From Pseudarthrobacter sp. NIBRBAC000502772 (GTDB lineage Bacteria; Actinomycetota; Actinomycetes; Actinomycetales; Micrococcaceae): a DNA stretch of 64,000 nucleotides. This document shows, in pieces, positions 26,793 through 36,895 of this stretch. The stretch lies in contig NZ_CP041188.1 of NCBI RefSeq assembly GCF_006517235.1, forward strand, positions 2,046,001 through 2,110,000. Direction: 5' to 3'. Below the pieces are notes generated by a model. It had not been told where the DNA came from. It did no database searches and saw only the letters and a program-made list of their open reading frames with translations. Every line of letters begins with the position of its first letter. Positions within the stretch are counted from its first letter, which is position 1. The position numbers and the translations under genes are program-made.

Positions 26793-29711
26793 ATGGCCAC
26801 TCGTACCACTCCCGTGCCCCGAGGCACCGCTGGCGGCAAATCCAGCGCCAAATCCGGCAGCCCGGCGGGCCGCGGTGCAGGCGCCACAGCGTCCAGCCGC
26901 ACCGGCGGCCGGGCTGGCTCTTCGGCCGGCACCGCACGCACGCGCCAGCTTCCCGCCGTCGAACAGCGGCAGCCCTGGCTCCTGCGTATTGTCGGCGGCG
27001 CCTGGCTGGCCGTGGGCCATCTGGTCGGCGGCGGTGTCCGCAGGATCGGCTCCGACGTCAGCGACCTGCCGGCGGAGGAGCGCCGCGACGGCGCGGCCCT
27101 GTTCAACCTTGCCCTGGGCGTCTTCATCGCCACCTTCGCCTGGTGGGGAATGACCGGCTGGTTCCCCGACGCTGTCTACGGCGTGGTCAACGGCACCTTC
27201 GGCTGGATGTCACTGCTATTGCCGCTGATGCTTTTTGTGTGTGCCTTCCGGCTCTTCCGGCAGCCCGACGACGGCCGCGGAAACAACCGGGTGGGGATCG
27301 GTTTCCTCATCATGACGTTTGCGGGCTGCGGCCTTGCCCACGTGGTGGGAGGGCAGCCCACCGTTGCCGAAGGCTTCGACGGCCTCCGGCAGGCCGGCGG
27401 TATGCTCGGCTTCCTGGCCGCCTCACCCCTTGGGGCCATCCATGCGGCGGTGCCCGTGGTGGTCTACGGCCTGCTGGCCTTCATCTCGCTGCTCATCATT
27501 ACCGCCACCCCCTTCGGGGCCATTCCACGCCGCCTGCGGGGTGCCTATGAGCATCTGATGGGCCTGGACCTGCAGGAACCCGGCGACGACGGGGACAGCC
27601 ACGACCGCAGCTACCTCGAGGAATCGAAGGCAACCCCGGCGCCGCGGAAGAAGAAGCGGCGTTTCTTCGGCAAGGACGACGAGTCCGACGCCGGGCTGGA
27701 AGGTTATGTGGGCGACGAAGCCTTCGAGCACGCCGTTATCGACGACGAGGCCGACGCAAAATCCGGCAGTGGATCGCGCCCCGCTCCCGGTGTGCGCCGC
27801 CCCACGAAGGCGGAGATCGCCGTCGAGAAAATCAAAGCCGCCCAGGGCCTCGGCACTGCAGGGAGGGCTCCGGCAGAGGACAACGCCACCGAGGCCATCC
27901 CGCTGGTCACACCCGGGATGGTGGCCGCCGGCTCACTCAACGCTGCATCCGCCGCCGTTGCGCAGGTGCCGGCCAAGCCCGTCACACCCATGCCCCTGCC
28001 CGCGCCCATTCCGCAGCGGACCGAGCAACTCTCACTGGCGGGCGACGTCACCTACACCCTGCCGCCGTCGGACGTTCTGACCCCGGGCTCCATTCCAAAA
28101 GAGCGCACGGAGGCCAACGACGCGATCGTCGCTTCCCTGACCGAGACCCTCAACCAGTTCAACGTGGAAGCACAGGTCACCGGCTTCAGCCGCGGGCCCA
28201 CCGTCACGCGGTACGAGATTGAGCTGTCCCCGGGCACGAAGGTGGAGCGCGTCACCGCCCTGTCCAAGAACATCTCCTACGCAGTGGCTTCCAGCGACGT
28301 CCGGATCCTCAGCCCCATCCCGGGCAAGTCCGCCATTGGTATCGAGATCCCCAATACGGACCGCGAAACCGTCTCCCTCGGTGACGTCCTCCGCAGCCAG
28401 AACGCCCGCCGGACCGACCACCCCATGGTGATGGGCGTCGGCAAGGACGTCGAAGGCGGTTATGTCGTGGCGAATCTCGCCAAGATGCCCCACCTGCTCG
28501 TCGCAGGTGCCACCGGCGCCGGCAAGTCCTCGTTCGTGAACTCCATGATCACCTCGATCCTCATGCGGGCAACCCCGGACGAGGTCCGCATGGTCATGGT
28601 GGATCCCAAACGTGTGGAACTGACCGCCTACGAAGGCGTCCCGCACCTCATCACGCCCATCATCACCAACCCGAAGAAGGCCGCCGAGGCCCTGCAGTGG
28701 GTGGTCCGCGAAATGGATGCGCGGTACGACGACCTCGCCAACTACGGGTTCAAGCACATCGATGACTTCAACAAGGCGGTCCGCGCCGGCAAGGTCCAGC
28801 CGCCCGTGGACTCCAAGCGCGTCATCCGGCCCTACCCGTACCTGCTGGTGATTGTTGACGAGCTCGCCGACCTGATGATGGTGGCCCCGCGCGACGTCGA
28901 AGACTCCATCGTCCGCATCACCCAGCTGGCCCGTGCCGCCGGCATCCACCTGGTCCTGGCCACCCAGCGGCCCTCCGTGGACGTCGTCACCGGCCTGATC
29001 AAGGCCAACGTGCCTTCCCGGATGGCCTTCGCCACGTCCTCCGTCACGGACTCCCGCGTGGTCCTTGACCAGCCCGGGGCCGAAAAACTCATCGGCCAGG
29101 GCGATGCGCTGTTCCTGCCGATGGGTGCCTCCAAGGCCATGCGTGTCCAGGGCGCCTGGGTCACGGAGTCTGAAATCCACAAGGTCGTGGAACACGTCAA
29201 GGGCCAGCTCAAAGTCGACTACCGCCACGATGTCGCCCCCGAAGCGCCAAAAAAGCAGATCGACGACGACATCGGGGACGACCTCGAAGTGCTGCTTTCG
29301 GCCACCGAACTGGTGGTCACCACACAGTTCGGATCGACGTCAATGCTCCAGCGCAAGCTCCGGGTGGGCTTCGCCAAGGCCGGACGGCTAATGGACCTCC
29401 TGGAGTCCAGGGGAGTGGTCGGCCCCTCCGAAGGGTCCAAGGCACGCGACGTCCTGGTGAAGCCGGACGACCTCGCGTCGGTGCTGGCAGCCATGAAGGG
29501 CCAGGACGCGCCGGCCATTGCTGATTCACAGACGGCAGCGCTCAGCGACAACGCCAACGCGAACATTGCCCAGGGCGGTTATGCGGAGGACCTCGTGCAG
29601 GCGGACCTGGACCAGCGCAGCCAGAAGGTTGAGTACTTCGACGGCGCCGACGCCACCTCGGGCGACGACGAGGACGGTTCCGAAGACGCTTGGTCGCTCA
29701 CCGGACGGTAG
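26793..29711 (+). CDS. ftsK: DNA translocase FtsK/SpoIIIE
   Basis: Septum-located DNA pump that clears chromosomes during division. It has 972 aa. A basic N-terminal tail precedes four membrane helices (about residues 110-250), then a disordered acidic/Ala-Pro linker. The motor domain carries Walker A GATGAGKSS and Walker B LLVIVDELADLMM, with ATQRPSVDVVTGLIKANVPSR. The C-terminal gamma winged helix is LLSATELVVTTQFGSTSMLQ and following. The ATG at 26793 lies 7 nt after TACCGT; an in-frame GTG at 26784 is an alternative. Confidence 0.95.
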   Translation: MATRTTPVPRGTAGGKSSAKSGSPAGRGAGATASSRTGGRAGSSAGTARTRQLPAVEQRQPWLLRIVGGAWLAVGHLVGGGVRRIGSDVSDLPAEERRDGAALFNLALGVFIATFAWWGMTGWFPDAVYGVVNGTFGWMSLLLPLMLFVCAFRLFRQPDDGRGNNRVGIGFLIMTFAGCGLAHVVGGQPTVAEGFDGLRQAGGMLGFLAASPLGAIHAAVPVVVYGLLAFISLLIITATPFGAIPRRLRGAYEHLMGLDLQEPGDDGDSHDRSYLEESKATPAPRKKKRRFFGKDDESDAGLEGYVGDEAFEHAVIDDEADAKSGSGSRPAPGVRRPTKAEIAVEKIKAAQGLGTAGRAPAEDNATEAIPLVTPGMVAAGSLNAASAAVAQVPAKPVTPMPLPAPIPQRTEQLSLAGDVTYTLPPSDVLTPGSIPKERTEANDAIVASLTETLNQFNVEAQVTGFSRGPTVTRYEIELSPGTKVERVTALSKNISYAVASSDVRILSPIPGKSAIGIEIPNTDRETVSLGDVLRSQNARRTDHPMVMGVGKDVEGGYVVANLAKMPHLLVAGATGAGKSSFVNSMITSILMRATPDEVRMVMVDPKRVELTAYEGVPHLITPIITNPKKAAEALQWVVREMDARYDDLANYGFKHIDDFNKAVRAGKVQPPVDSKRVIRPYPYLLVIVDELADLMMVAPRDVEDSIVRITQLARAAGIHLVLATQRPSVDVVTGLIKANVPSRMAFATSSVTDSRVVLDQPGAEKLIGQGDALFLPMGASKAMRVQGAWVTESEIHKVVEHVKGQLKVDYRHDVAPEAPKKQIDDDIGDDLEVLLSATELVVTTQFGSTSMLQRKLRVGFAKAGRLMDLLESRGVVGPSEGSKARDVLVKPDDLASVLAAMKGQDAPAIADSQTAALSDNANANIAQGGYAEDLVQADLDQRSQKVEYFDGADATSGDDEDGSEDAWSLTGR

Positions 29712-29720
29712 CCTAGGAGT

Positions 29721-30356
29721 GTGACTAGCACCGAAGCAAATGCCGCCGGCTCCAGCAGCCCAGGAATCTGGAATCTTCCCAACATCCTGACCATGCTGCG
29801 CATCGCGCTGGTGCCGTTCTTCGTCTGGTTCCTCCTCGCCGACGCCCCCGGGCTGGACAGCGAGTCCGGGCCGTGGCGCTGGGCCGCGGTGGCGGCGTTC
29901 GCCGTCGCGATCTACACCGACAAGCTCGACGGCGACATCGCCAGGAGCCGCGGCCTCGTCACCAATTTCGGCAAAATCGCCGACCCCATCGCCGACAAGC
30001 TCCTCATCGGCTCAGCCCTGGTGATGCTGTCCATCCTGAATGAACTGCCGTGGTGGGTCACCATCGTCATCCTCGTCAGGGAATGGGGCATCACCGCCCT
30101 TCGTTTCTTTGTCATCCGGTACGGTGTCATCCCGGCCTCGCGCGGGGGCAAGCTCAAGACTGTCGTTCAGACAGCAGCGATCTTCCTGTATCTCCTGCCC
30201 CTTGGCGCGCTGGCGCCGTGGCTTGTCTGGGTGGCTTTCGCCGTCATGATCGTGGCCGTCCTGATCACGGTATGGACCGGCGTCGAATACGTCATTGAAG
30301 CCCTGCGCATCCGGTCACAGGGCAAACGGGCCGGAAAAACTACAGCTGGCAACTAG
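29721..30356 (+). CDS. pgsA: CDP-diacylglycerol-glycerol-3-phosphate 3-phosphatidyltransferase
   Basis: Integral membrane enzyme of phosphatidylglycerol synthesis. It has 211 aa with the CDP-alcohol phosphotransferase signature D-x2-D-G-x2-A-R-x8-G-x3-D-x3-D, here DKLDGDIARSRG followed by FGKIADPIADK, and about five helices. The GTG at 29721 lies 6 nt after TAGCCT, which overlaps the ftsK stop. It is followed by cinA and clgR. Confidence 0.93.
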   Translation: MTSTEANAAGSSSPGIWNLPNILTMLRIALVPFFVWFLLADAPGLDSESGPWRWAAVAAFAVAIYTDKLDGDIARSRGLVTNFGKIADPIADKLLIGSALVMLSILNELPWWVTIVILVREWGITALRFFVIRYGVIPASRGGKLKTVVQTAAIFLYLLPLGALAPWLVWVAFAVMIVAVLITVWTGVEYVIEALRIRSQGKRAGKTTAGN

Positions 30357-30365
30357 GGAGCCGAT

Positions 30366-30845
30366 GTGACCAACCTTCACCACCTGGCGGAACAGACAGT
30401 CAAAATGGCCCTGGAAACGGGCCGCACCGTCGCGACCGCGGAGTCGCTCACTGCGGGAATGGTCAGCGCCGTCCTCGCCGACACAGCCGGAGCCTCAGGC
30501 ATGCTCCAAGGCGGTGTGGTGGCCTACCAGAACTCCGTCAAAGTGGACGTCCTGGGTGTTCCGGCAGAGCTGCTGGCCGCCGCCGGATCCGTTGACGGTG
30601 CTGTCGCAGCGGCCATGGCGGCCGGGGCCAGGACCGCGCTAGGCGCCGACCTCGGCGTCGCCACCACAGGGGTAGCCGGCCCGGATGGACATGACGGCAA
30701 AGCGGTGGGGACGGTGTTCATCGGGATTGCCACAGCGGCCGGTGCGTCCTACCTCGAGTACGGCTTCACGGGTAACCGGGCAGAGATCCGCGGACAGGCT
30801 TGCGGTGCCGCGTTGGAAAGCCTGATCGCGGCCCTATCTTCCTGA
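30366..30845 (+). CDS. CinA-family protein (nicotinamide-nucleotide amidase domain)
   Basis: A 159-aa protein made of the C-terminal CinA/PncC deamidase domain only: VATAESLTAGMVSAVLADTA, GGVVAYQNSVK, and TTGVAGPDGHDGKAVGTVFI. It hydrolyses the amide of NMN in proteins studied elsewhere. The N-terminal MoCF-like domain of full-length CinA is absent, which is common in actinobacteria. The start is GTG at 30366, 9 nt after pgsA. Confidence 0.9.
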   Translation: MTNLHHLAEQTVKMALETGRTVATAESLTAGMVSAVLADTAGASGMLQGGVVAYQNSVKVDVLGVPAELLAAAGSVDGAVAAAMAAGARTALGADLGVATTGVAGPDGHDGKAVGTVFIGIATAAGASYLEYGFTGNRAEIRGQACGAALESLIAALSS

Positions 30846-30864
30846 AGCTACCGGGCGTAAAGTT

Positions 30865-30883
30865 GCCGGGAACAAATCCCGGC
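30865..30883 (+). terminator. Possible weak terminator after cinA
   Basis: GCCGGGA and TCCCGGC pair over 7 bp around a 5-nt loop, 20 nt after the cinA stop. There is no clear T-tract. Confidence 0.4.
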
Positions 30884-31090
30884 GTCCATTAGTTATTACA
30901 TTGTGTCGCTTCCGGATAGCGGAGGCGCCTAGGATGAATAAACCACCACGGTTCGCTCCACGGCGGACCGCACTTATGAGGGAGCAAGGCGATACAGATG
31001 GTAAAGCAGCCCGTATCCATAAACGGCGTTGTCCGCTGGAAGGATGTGGGCCTCGCCGATCAGGCCAAGAGCGAACAGAAGGAGCGCAAG

Positions 31091-31450
31091 ATGGTTGTAC
31101 TTCGTCACGAAATCGGTGATGTCCTGCGCGATGTACGCCAGCGCCAGGGACGCACGCTCCGCGAAGTTTCGCACAGTGCCCGTGTTTCCTTGGGCTACCT
31201 CAGCGAAGTAGAGCGCGGCCAGAAGGAAGCTTCATCAGAGCTCCTCTCCTCAATCTGCTCAGCCCTGGACGTGCCGCTGTCCAGCATGCTCAGGGAAGTC
31301 AGCGACCGTGTCGCCGTCGCCGAGGGCGTAGCCGTTCCGGACACCGTTCCCCAGGAATTCTCACAGCGCTACGGCCGCGACCTTGATCGTGATCTGAACG
31401 CTGAACTCAACAACGAACTGTCCAAGGGCCTGCTTTCCGGCGCACGGTAA
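31091..31450 (+). CDS. clgR: ClgR-type XRE-family transcriptional regulator
   Basis: A 119-aa regulator. The XRE helix-turn-helix covers residues 10-65 ([20 protein letters not shown] and [19 protein letters not shown]). Both sequence and position between pgsA/cinA and recA match ClgR, which activates clp protease and other stress genes in actinobacteria. The frame is open from 30998, but AAGGAG at 31079-31084 supports ATG 31091. The C-terminus ([19 protein letters not shown]) is variable. Confidence 0.88.
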   Translation: MVVLRHEIGDVLRDVRQRQGRTLREVSHSARVSLGYLSEVERGQKEASSELLSSICSALDVPLSSMLREVSDRVAVAEGVAVPDTVPQEFSQRYGRDLDRDLNAELNNELSKGLLSGAR

Positions 31451-31477
31451 GCCGTCCGCAGGAGCCAGACAGGAAGT

Positions 31478-31516
31478 GCAACAAAGCCTCCGGCCATTGG
31501 CCGGAGGCTTTGTTGC
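31478..31516. terminator. Bidirectional terminator between clgR and the MarR gene
   Basis: A perfect 18-bp stem (31478-31495 with 31499-31516) encloses the loop ATT. The T-tract side TTTGTTGC serves clgR, and the complementary side serves the convergent MarR gene. Confidence 0.9.
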
Positions 31517-31525
31517 GTGTGCTGG

Positions 31526-32095
31526 CTATTTTGCCGTGTCGCCGGCGGACGGGTCCTTCGCGAAACCGTCGAGTTCAAAGAGGGAGTTGAGCTTTGCCAT
31601 GTATTCGGCGAGGGTCTGCAGTTCCCCGACCGGCCACTCACCGAGCCGCTCACGGAAATCCTGGCGGCGCGCATCCTGGACCTGATGCATTTTTTCCTCG
31701 CCCTTTTCGGTGAGGCGGATCGACTGCGCCCTTCCGTCCAGGGGGTCAGCTTCCTTGAACACCAGCCCGATGCTTTCCAGGAAAGCGATCTGGCGGCTGA
31801 CGGATGGCTTGCCCACTCCGATGTTCAGGGCAAGGTCTGTCAACCGGATGGGTCCCTCGCGCCGGATGACCGAAAGCAGGCCATAGGCTGCCGGTTCCAT
31901 GTCCGGGTGCACCTGCCGCGAGAGCTGATGGGACACCGACCGGGCGCGCCGCCAAAAGAGACTGATTTGGTGTTCCACGGTGTTCAGTGCCTCATCGACG
32001 GTGTCCTTGTCGGTACCTGTCCCCGCAGGGGACGTTGCCGGAAGGCCGGTTTCGGGAAGGCCTGTCGCAGGAGGGCCGTCGGCAGTGTTGCTCAT
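31526..32095 (-). CDS. MarR-family transcriptional regulator
   Basis: A 189-aa protein with a disordered N-terminal 30 residues (Thr/Gly/Pro-rich, with repeated GLP motifs) and a MarR winged helix: AAYGLLSVIRREGPIRLTDL, then GVGKPSVSRQIAFLESIGLV and the wing DPLDGRAQSIRLTEKG. The ligand and targets are unknown. It is divergent from the DUF3046 gene with about 40 bp between starts and convergent with clgR. Confidence 0.9.
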   Translation of the reverse strand: MSNTADGPPATGLPETGLPATSPAGTGTDKDTVDEALNTVEHQISLFWRRARSVSHQLSRQVHPDMEPAAYGLLSVIRREGPIRLTDLALNIGVGKPSVSRQIAFLESIGLVFKEADPLDGRAQSIRLTEKGEEKMHQVQDARRQDFRERLGEWPVGELQTLAEYMAKLNSLFELDGFAKDPSAGDTAK

Positions 32096-32136
32096 GGCAA
32101 CAATTCTAGGGTCCGGGACCGTGAGAGACTCTATTG

Positions 32137-32361
32137 GTGCGGATCAGTGACTATTGGCGGCTTATGGACGACGAATTCGGGGCTGGCTACTCCCGGGTCT
32201 TGAGCAGCACCCTGGTCCTGGCCGGGGCCGGCGGGCGAACCGCCGACCAGGCCCTCGCGGCCGGAATGAGCCCGCGGCAGGTGTGGCTGGCCATCTGCGA
32301 TGTCCAGGATGTGCCGCCGGAGCGGCGCCTGGGACGCGACGTCAAACCCCTGCGCGACTGA
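32137..32361 (+). CDS. DUF3046 protein
   Basis: A 74-aa protein (RISDYWRLMDDEFG at the start, then LAGAGGRTADQALAAGMSPRQ and VWLAICDVQDVPPERRLGRD). Small proteins of this type lie just before recA in many actinobacteria. The function is unknown. The start is GTG at 32137; a TTG directly before it at 32134 is an alternative. Confidence 0.85.
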   Translation: MRISDYWRLMDDEFGAGYSRVLSSTLVLAGAGGRTADQALAAGMSPRQVWLAICDVQDVPPERRLGRDVKPLRD

Positions 32362-32434
32362 CGCCGCCACCAACCGGACAGCGTTCCCCAGGCTCACTTG
32401 CGCCCTTTCTGCGCTGACACGCCGCCGGATCTGT

Positions 32435-32450
32435 TCGAATACCTGTTCGG
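32435..32450. promoter_or_regulatory. LexA (SOS) box of recA
   Basis: TCGAATACCTGTTCGG is a near match to TCGAAC-N4-GTTCGA and resembles mycobacterial recA boxes. A TATGCT -10 candidate at 32458-32463 lies 17 nt downstream of the TCGAAT half, so the box overlaps the -35. The recA start is 144 nt below the box. Confidence 0.85.
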
Positions 32451-32594
32451 GTAAAGCTATGCTTTTCGTAGTGGGTTATCCACATAGGCGATGTCATCCG
32501 GCCAGAATGTCAGCGGGTGCCATTAGCGTCAGAGATGACCAAGAAATGGCCGCTGAGGCCACTCCAAAGCGAGAAAGCATTAGAGGTGTGAACC

Positions 32595-33653
32595 ATGGCG
32601 GCAGCCCCGGATCGTCAAAAGGCGCTCGACGCAGCGCTGGCACAGATTGACAAGCAGTTCGGCAAGGGCTCGGTCATGCGGCTGGGCGATGAAGTCCGTG
32701 CCCCCATTGAAGTCATCCCCACCGGATCCATCGCGTTGGACGTGGCCTTGGGAATTGGCGGCCTGCCCCGCGGCCGCGTTGTGGAGATCTACGGCCCGGA
32801 ATCTTCGGGTAAGACCACCGTGGCACTGCACGCCGTTGCCAGCGCGCAGCGCCTCGGCGGCATTGCCGCCTTCATCGATGCCGAGCACGCCCTCGACCCC
32901 GAATACGCCGCCAGACTGGGCGTGGATACGGACGCCCTCCTGGTCTCGCAGCCTGACACAGGCGAGCAGGCCCTGGAAATCATGGACATGCTTATCGGCT
33001 CCGGCTCGCTGGACGTCATCGTCATCGACTCCGTTGCTGCCCTCGTGCCGCGCGCGGAAATCGAGGGCGACATGGGCGACAGCCACGTGGGTCTGCAGGC
33101 CCGCCTCATGAGCCAAGCGCTGCGTAAGATCACCGGCCGCCTGAGCCAGACCAAAACCACTGCCATCTTCATCAACCAGCTCCGTGAAAAGATCGGCGTG
33201 TTCTTCGGCTCCCCGGAGACCACCACCGGCGGTAAGGCCCTGAAGTTCTACGCGTCCATCCGCATCGACGTCCGTCGGATCCAGACGCTCAAGGAAGGTG
33301 CCGACTCCGTCGGTAACCGCACCAAGGCCAAGATCGTCAAGAACAAGATGGCCCCGCCCTTCAAGATCGCCGAATTCGACATCATCTATGGCCAGGGCAT
33401 TTCCCGCGAGGGCGGCATCATCGACATGGGCGTTGAGCACGGCATCATCAAGAAGTCGGGCTCGTGGTTCACGTACGACGGCGACCAACTGGGCCAGGGC
33501 ATGGAGAACTCCCGCAGGTTCCTGCGCGACAACCCCGAGCTGGCGACCGAACTGGAGCGCCTGATCAAGGAGAAGCTTGGTGTCGGGGTAGTCAAGCCCG
33601 CCGAAGCCGATGTCAAAGACACGCCGAAGCTGAAGGCTGTTGACGGCTTCTAG
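32595..33653 (+). CDS. recA: Recombinase RecA
   Basis: Strand-exchange ATPase and co-protease that triggers LexA self-cleavage. It has 352 aa with Walker [32 protein letters not shown], the L2 region [27 protein letters not shown], and a complete C-terminus. No intein is present. The start ATG has GAGGTG upstream, and the gene is under a LexA box. Confidence 0.98.
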   Translation: MAAAPDRQKALDAALAQIDKQFGKGSVMRLGDEVRAPIEVIPTGSIALDVALGIGGLPRGRVVEIYGPESSGKTTVALHAVASAQRLGGIAAFIDAEHALDPEYAARLGVDTDALLVSQPDTGEQALEIMDMLIGSGSLDVIVIDSVAALVPRAEIEGDMGDSHVGLQARLMSQALRKITGRLSQTKTTAIFINQLREKIGVFFGSPETTTGGKALKFYASIRIDVRRIQTLKEGADSVGNRTKAKIVKNKMAPPFKIAEFDIIYGQGISREGGIIDMGVEHGIIKKSGSWFTYDGDQLGQGMENSRRFLRDNPELATELERLIKEKLGVGVVKPAEADVKDTPKLKAVDGF

Positions 33654-33666
33654 GGACACCGCCGAC

Positions 33667-34344
33667 GTGACGGCCGGGCAGAGCGCCGGATGGCGTGCGG
33701 CCGGGCAGGACACCGGATCGGGGCGACGGCAGCGGAGACAGGGCGGACGCCCTGGCTTCGGGCCGGACGGGCCCGGTCCGGATGCTGCCCTCACCGGAGA
33801 CGCCGACGCAAACCCAGACGCAGAACCGGATCCAGCGTCCGTGGCGCGGGCCATCGTGCTCCGGCAGTTGACCAGTTCGGCCAAAAGCCGGCTGCAGCTG
33901 GCTAGGAAACTGGCCGAGCGGAACATTCCGGAGGATGTGGCGGAAGCCGTCCTGGACCGCTTCCAGGAGGTCCGCCTCATTGACGACGCCGAGTTCGCCG
34001 ACATGTGGGTGCGCAGCCGGTCGCAGTCTCGGAAGCTCGCCAAAGGGGCCCTCCGGCGCGAACTGGCGGACAAAGGAATTGACGCGGACACCGCTGCCGC
34101 CGCACTGGAACAGCTTTCCGACGCGGACGAGGAAGTGTCGGCCCGGCTCCTGGTGGAACGGAAGCTCCGGGCAGGCACGGATTTGTCGGACCGCGCCGAG
34201 CGGGACAAGATCACGCGGCGGCTGGCGTCAATGCTTGCCCGCAAGGGCTATCAGCCGTCGCAGGCGTTCCGGATCGTCGGCGAGGTGCTCGACGCACATG
34301 CGGAGACCCAGACAGACGCACCGGACAACCTGCCGGATCTGTAG
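33667..34344 (+). CDS. recX: RecA regulator RecX
   Basis: Binds RecA filaments and inhibits them. It has 225 aa; the first 55 residues are Gly/Asp-rich and disordered. The three-helix repeats follow (ARAIVLRQLTSSAKSRLQLA, VLDRFQEVRLIDDAEFADMW, and GALRRELADKGIDADTAAAAL). It lies directly after recA. I chose GTG 33667; TTG 33640 would overlap the recA end by 14 nt and is equally possible. Confidence 0.88.
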   Translation: MTAGQSAGWRAAGQDTGSGRRQRRQGGRPGFGPDGPGPDAALTGDADANPDAEPDPASVARAIVLRQLTSSAKSRLQLARKLAERNIPEDVAEAVLDRFQEVRLIDDAEFADMWVRSRSQSRKLAKGALRRELADKGIDADTAAAALEQLSDADEEVSARLLVERKLRAGTDLSDRAERDKITRRLASMLARKGYQPSQAFRIVGEVLDAHAETQTDAPDNLPDL

Positions 34345-34438
34345 GCCCGGGGAAGCGGCGCTCCCGCCCCTACGGCAACCTGAGCGATCCCGCAACCTGG
34401 GCGATCCTGCAACCGTAGCGACCCGGTACCCTTAACAG

Positions 34439-35986
34439 GTGAGTTTGACCATTCCTTCCCCCGCATCCGGTACCGCCCCGTCAGCCGACCCAGCCCTCCA
34501 GCAGCCCCGTACCTATCAGGTGCGCACGTTCGGCTGCCAGATGAACGTGCATGATTCGGAGCGGATGGCCGGCATGCTCGAGGCCGCGGGCTACGTACCG
34601 GCCAGCGGCGAGCAGGCCGACGTCGTGGTGTTCAACACCTGCGCGGTCCGCGAAAACGCGGACAACAAGCTCTACGGCAACCTGGGCATGCTGGCGCCCG
34701 TCAAGGCCGCCAACCCGGGGATGCAGATCGCCGTGGGAGGCTGCCTGGCCCAGAAGGACCGCGAGACCATCCTGAAAAAGGCTCCCTGGGTGGATGCTGT
34801 CTTCGGCACCCACAACGTCGGAGCCCTCCCGGCACTGTTGGACCGGGCCCGGCACAATAACGAAGCCCAGCTGGAGATCCTCGAATCCCTGGACGTCTTC
34901 CCCTCCACGCTGCCCACCAAGCGTGACTCGGTCTATTCCGGCTGGGTTTCCATCTCGGTCGGCTGCAACAACACCTGCACGTTCTGCATTGTCCCGGCCC
35001 TGCGCGGGAAGGAAAAGGACCGCCGCCCGGGCGACATCCTGGCTGAAATCCAGGCCCTGGTGGATGACGGCGCCATCGAAGTCACCCTCCTGGGTCAGAA
35101 CGTGAACTCTTACGGTGTGGAGTTCGGCGACCGGCAGGCGTTCTCCAAACTCCTGCGCGCGTGCGGTGAAATCAATGGCCTGGAACGGGTCCGCTTCACC
35201 AGCCCCCACCCCGCCGCCTTCACCGACGACGTCATAGACGCCATGGCCGAAACCCCCAACGTGATGCCGCAGCTGCACATGCCGCTGCAGTCCGGGTCCG
35301 ACAAAGTCCTGAAGGACATGAAACGGTCCTACCGCTCCACCAAGTTCTTAGGCATCCTGGACAAGGTCCGCGAGAAGATCCCGCACGCCGCCATCTCCAC
35401 TGACATCATTGTCGGCTTCCCCGGCGAAACCGAGGAAGACTTCCAGGCCACCCTTGACGTTGTGGAGCAGTCGCGGTTCGCCACCGCGTTCACCTTCCAG
35501 TACTCGAAGCGTCCGGGTACTCCCGCCGCAGACCTGCCGGACCAGCTTCCCAAGGCCGTGGTCCAGGAGCGGTTTGAACGCCTGACTGCACTGCAGGACA
35601 GGATCGCTGCCGAGGAAAACGCCACGCAGCTTGGCCGCCGGGTAGAGGTGATGGTCACCGCCCACTCAGGGCGCAAGTCCGAAGAAACCCACAGGTTGTC
35701 GGGCCGGTCCCAGGACCAGCGGCTGGTGCATTTCTCCGTTCCCGAGGGGGCAGAGGTACCGCGTCCGGGGGACCTGGTCACAGTCACCATCACCGAAGCC
35801 GCAGCCTTCCACCTCGTGGCCGACCCGTCGTTGCAGGACTACAGCCTGCGGCGTTCCCGCGCGGGGGACGCCTGGGACAGGTCCCAGGCAGATTCGTGCG
35901 GCGCTCCCGTGCCGGCTGCCGCAGGCGGCGCCGGACGCACCGGAGTCTCGCTGGGGATGCCCACGCTGCCGGTACGGAGCCGCTGA
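34439..35986 (+). CDS. miaB: tRNA-2-methylthio-N6-dimethylallyladenosine synthase MiaB
   Basis: Radical SAM methylthiotransferase acting on A37 of tRNAs. It has 515 aa. The N-terminal UPF0004 domain ([35 protein letters not shown]) supplies three Cys. The radical SAM motif is [16 protein letters not shown] domain follows, then a nonconserved tail. The GTG at 34439 lies 6 nt after TACCCT. It is followed 3 nt later by miaA, which makes the substrate. Confidence 0.96.
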   Translation: MSLTIPSPASGTAPSADPALQQPRTYQVRTFGCQMNVHDSERMAGMLEAAGYVPASGEQADVVVFNTCAVRENADNKLYGNLGMLAPVKAANPGMQIAVGGCLAQKDRETILKKAPWVDAVFGTHNVGALPALLDRARHNNEAQLEILESLDVFPSTLPTKRDSVYSGWVSISVGCNNTCTFCIVPALRGKEKDRRPGDILAEIQALVDDGAIEVTLLGQNVNSYGVEFGDRQAFSKLLRACGEINGLERVRFTSPHPAAFTDDVIDAMAETPNVMPQLHMPLQSGSDKVLKDMKRSYRSTKFLGILDKVREKIPHAAISTDIIVGFPGETEEDFQATLDVVEQSRFATAFTFQYSKRPGTPAADLPDQLPKAVVQERFERLTALQDRIAAEENATQLGRRVEVMVTAHSGRKSEETHRLSGRSQDQRLVHFSVPEGAEVPRPGDLVTVTITEAAAFHLVADPSLQDYSLRRSRAGDAWDRSQADSCGAPVPAAAGGAGRTGVSLGMPTLPVRSR

Positions 35987-35989
35987 CCG

Positions 35990-36886
35990 GTGGTCCAGCC
36001 TCCGGTGATTGCTGTTGTTGGTCCCACAGGGTCAGGTAAGTCCGATCTGGCCGTGAACCTTGCCCTGGAGCTGGACGGCGAGGTCATCAATGCCGACGCC
36101 ATGCAGTTCTATCGCGGGATGGACATAGGCACCGCCAAGATCACGCCAGCAGAGCGCAAGGGCGTTCCCCACCACCTTCTGGACATCCTGGACGTCACGG
36201 AGGAGGCCAGCGTTTCAGACTTCCAGCAGCAGGCCCGGAGCATCGTCAGCGATATCCACGCGCGCGGCAAGCGAGCCATTCTGGCGGGCGGTTCGGGTCT
36301 CTATGTGCGGGCCGCCCTCGACGTCCTCGAATTCCCCGGCACGGATCCTGTCCTCCGGCAGCGGCTCGAGGCTGAGCTCGATGAAGCCGGCCAGGATGCC
36401 CTCCTGGCACGGCTCCGGGAGGTGGACCCGGTGTCCGCGGGCCGTGTCTCCGATGCGCGCCGGATCATCAGGGCGCTCGAAGTCCATGAGCTCACCGGCC
36501 GGCCCTTCAGTTCCTTTATGCCCCAGCGGGAGTATTTCCAGCCTGCCGTCCAGATCGGCCTGGCCGTGGACCGCGACGTCCTCCGTGAACGGCTGGCACT
36601 GCGGGTCCACAACATGGTGGACCAGGGGCTGCTGGGGGAAGTGCGCCGGCTGGACACGGCCGGTCTCCGCGGCGGCAAAACTGCGCCGCGGGCCCTCGGC
36701 TATGCCCAGTTCCTGAAAGTGCTCGATGGCGGTTCAACAGTTGCCGAGGCAGCCGAGGACACCATTGTGGCCACCCGGCAGTTCGCCAGGCGCCAGCTCA
36801 CGTGGTTCCGCGCCGATCCCCGCATCACCTGGCTGGACTGGCAGGCGCCGGACCTTACGGCCCAGGCCGTGGCTCTCAGCCGGTAA
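35990..36886 (+). CDS. miaA: tRNA dimethylallyltransferase MiaA
   Basis: Adds a dimethylallyl group to A37 of tRNAs that read UNN codons, making the substrate for MiaB. It has 298 aa with the P-loop [36 protein letters not shown] and the late motif ALGYAQF. The start is GTG at 35990, 3 nt after miaB. Its TAA stop is part of the dapF -10 element. Confidence 0.96.
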   Translation: MVQPPVIAVVGPTGSGKSDLAVNLALELDGEVINADAMQFYRGMDIGTAKITPAERKGVPHHLLDILDVTEEASVSDFQQQARSIVSDIHARGKRAILAGGSGLYVRAALDVLEFPGTDPVLRQRLEAELDEAGQDALLARLREVDPVSAGRVSDARRIIRALEVHELTGRPFSSFMPQREYFQPAVQIGLAVDRDVLRERLALRVHNMVDQGLLGEVRRLDTAGLRGGKTAPRALGYAQFLKVLDGGSTVAEAAEDTIVATRQFARRQLTWFRADPRITWLDWQAPDLTAQAVALSR

Positions 36887-36889
36887 TCT
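36884..36889 (+). promoter_or_regulatory. -10 element of dapF, leaderless arrangement
   Basis: TAATCT overlaps the miaA stop codon and is followed after 6 nt by the dapF ATG. This would allow dapF to be transcribed alone as well as by read-through. Confidence 0.5.
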
Positions 36890-36895
36890 AGGACC

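Noticed and set aside
30907..30921. CGCT-N7-AGCG palindrome as a ClgR operator before clgR
   Set aside because: The spacing does not match the operator form I remember, and one copy is not enough to call it.
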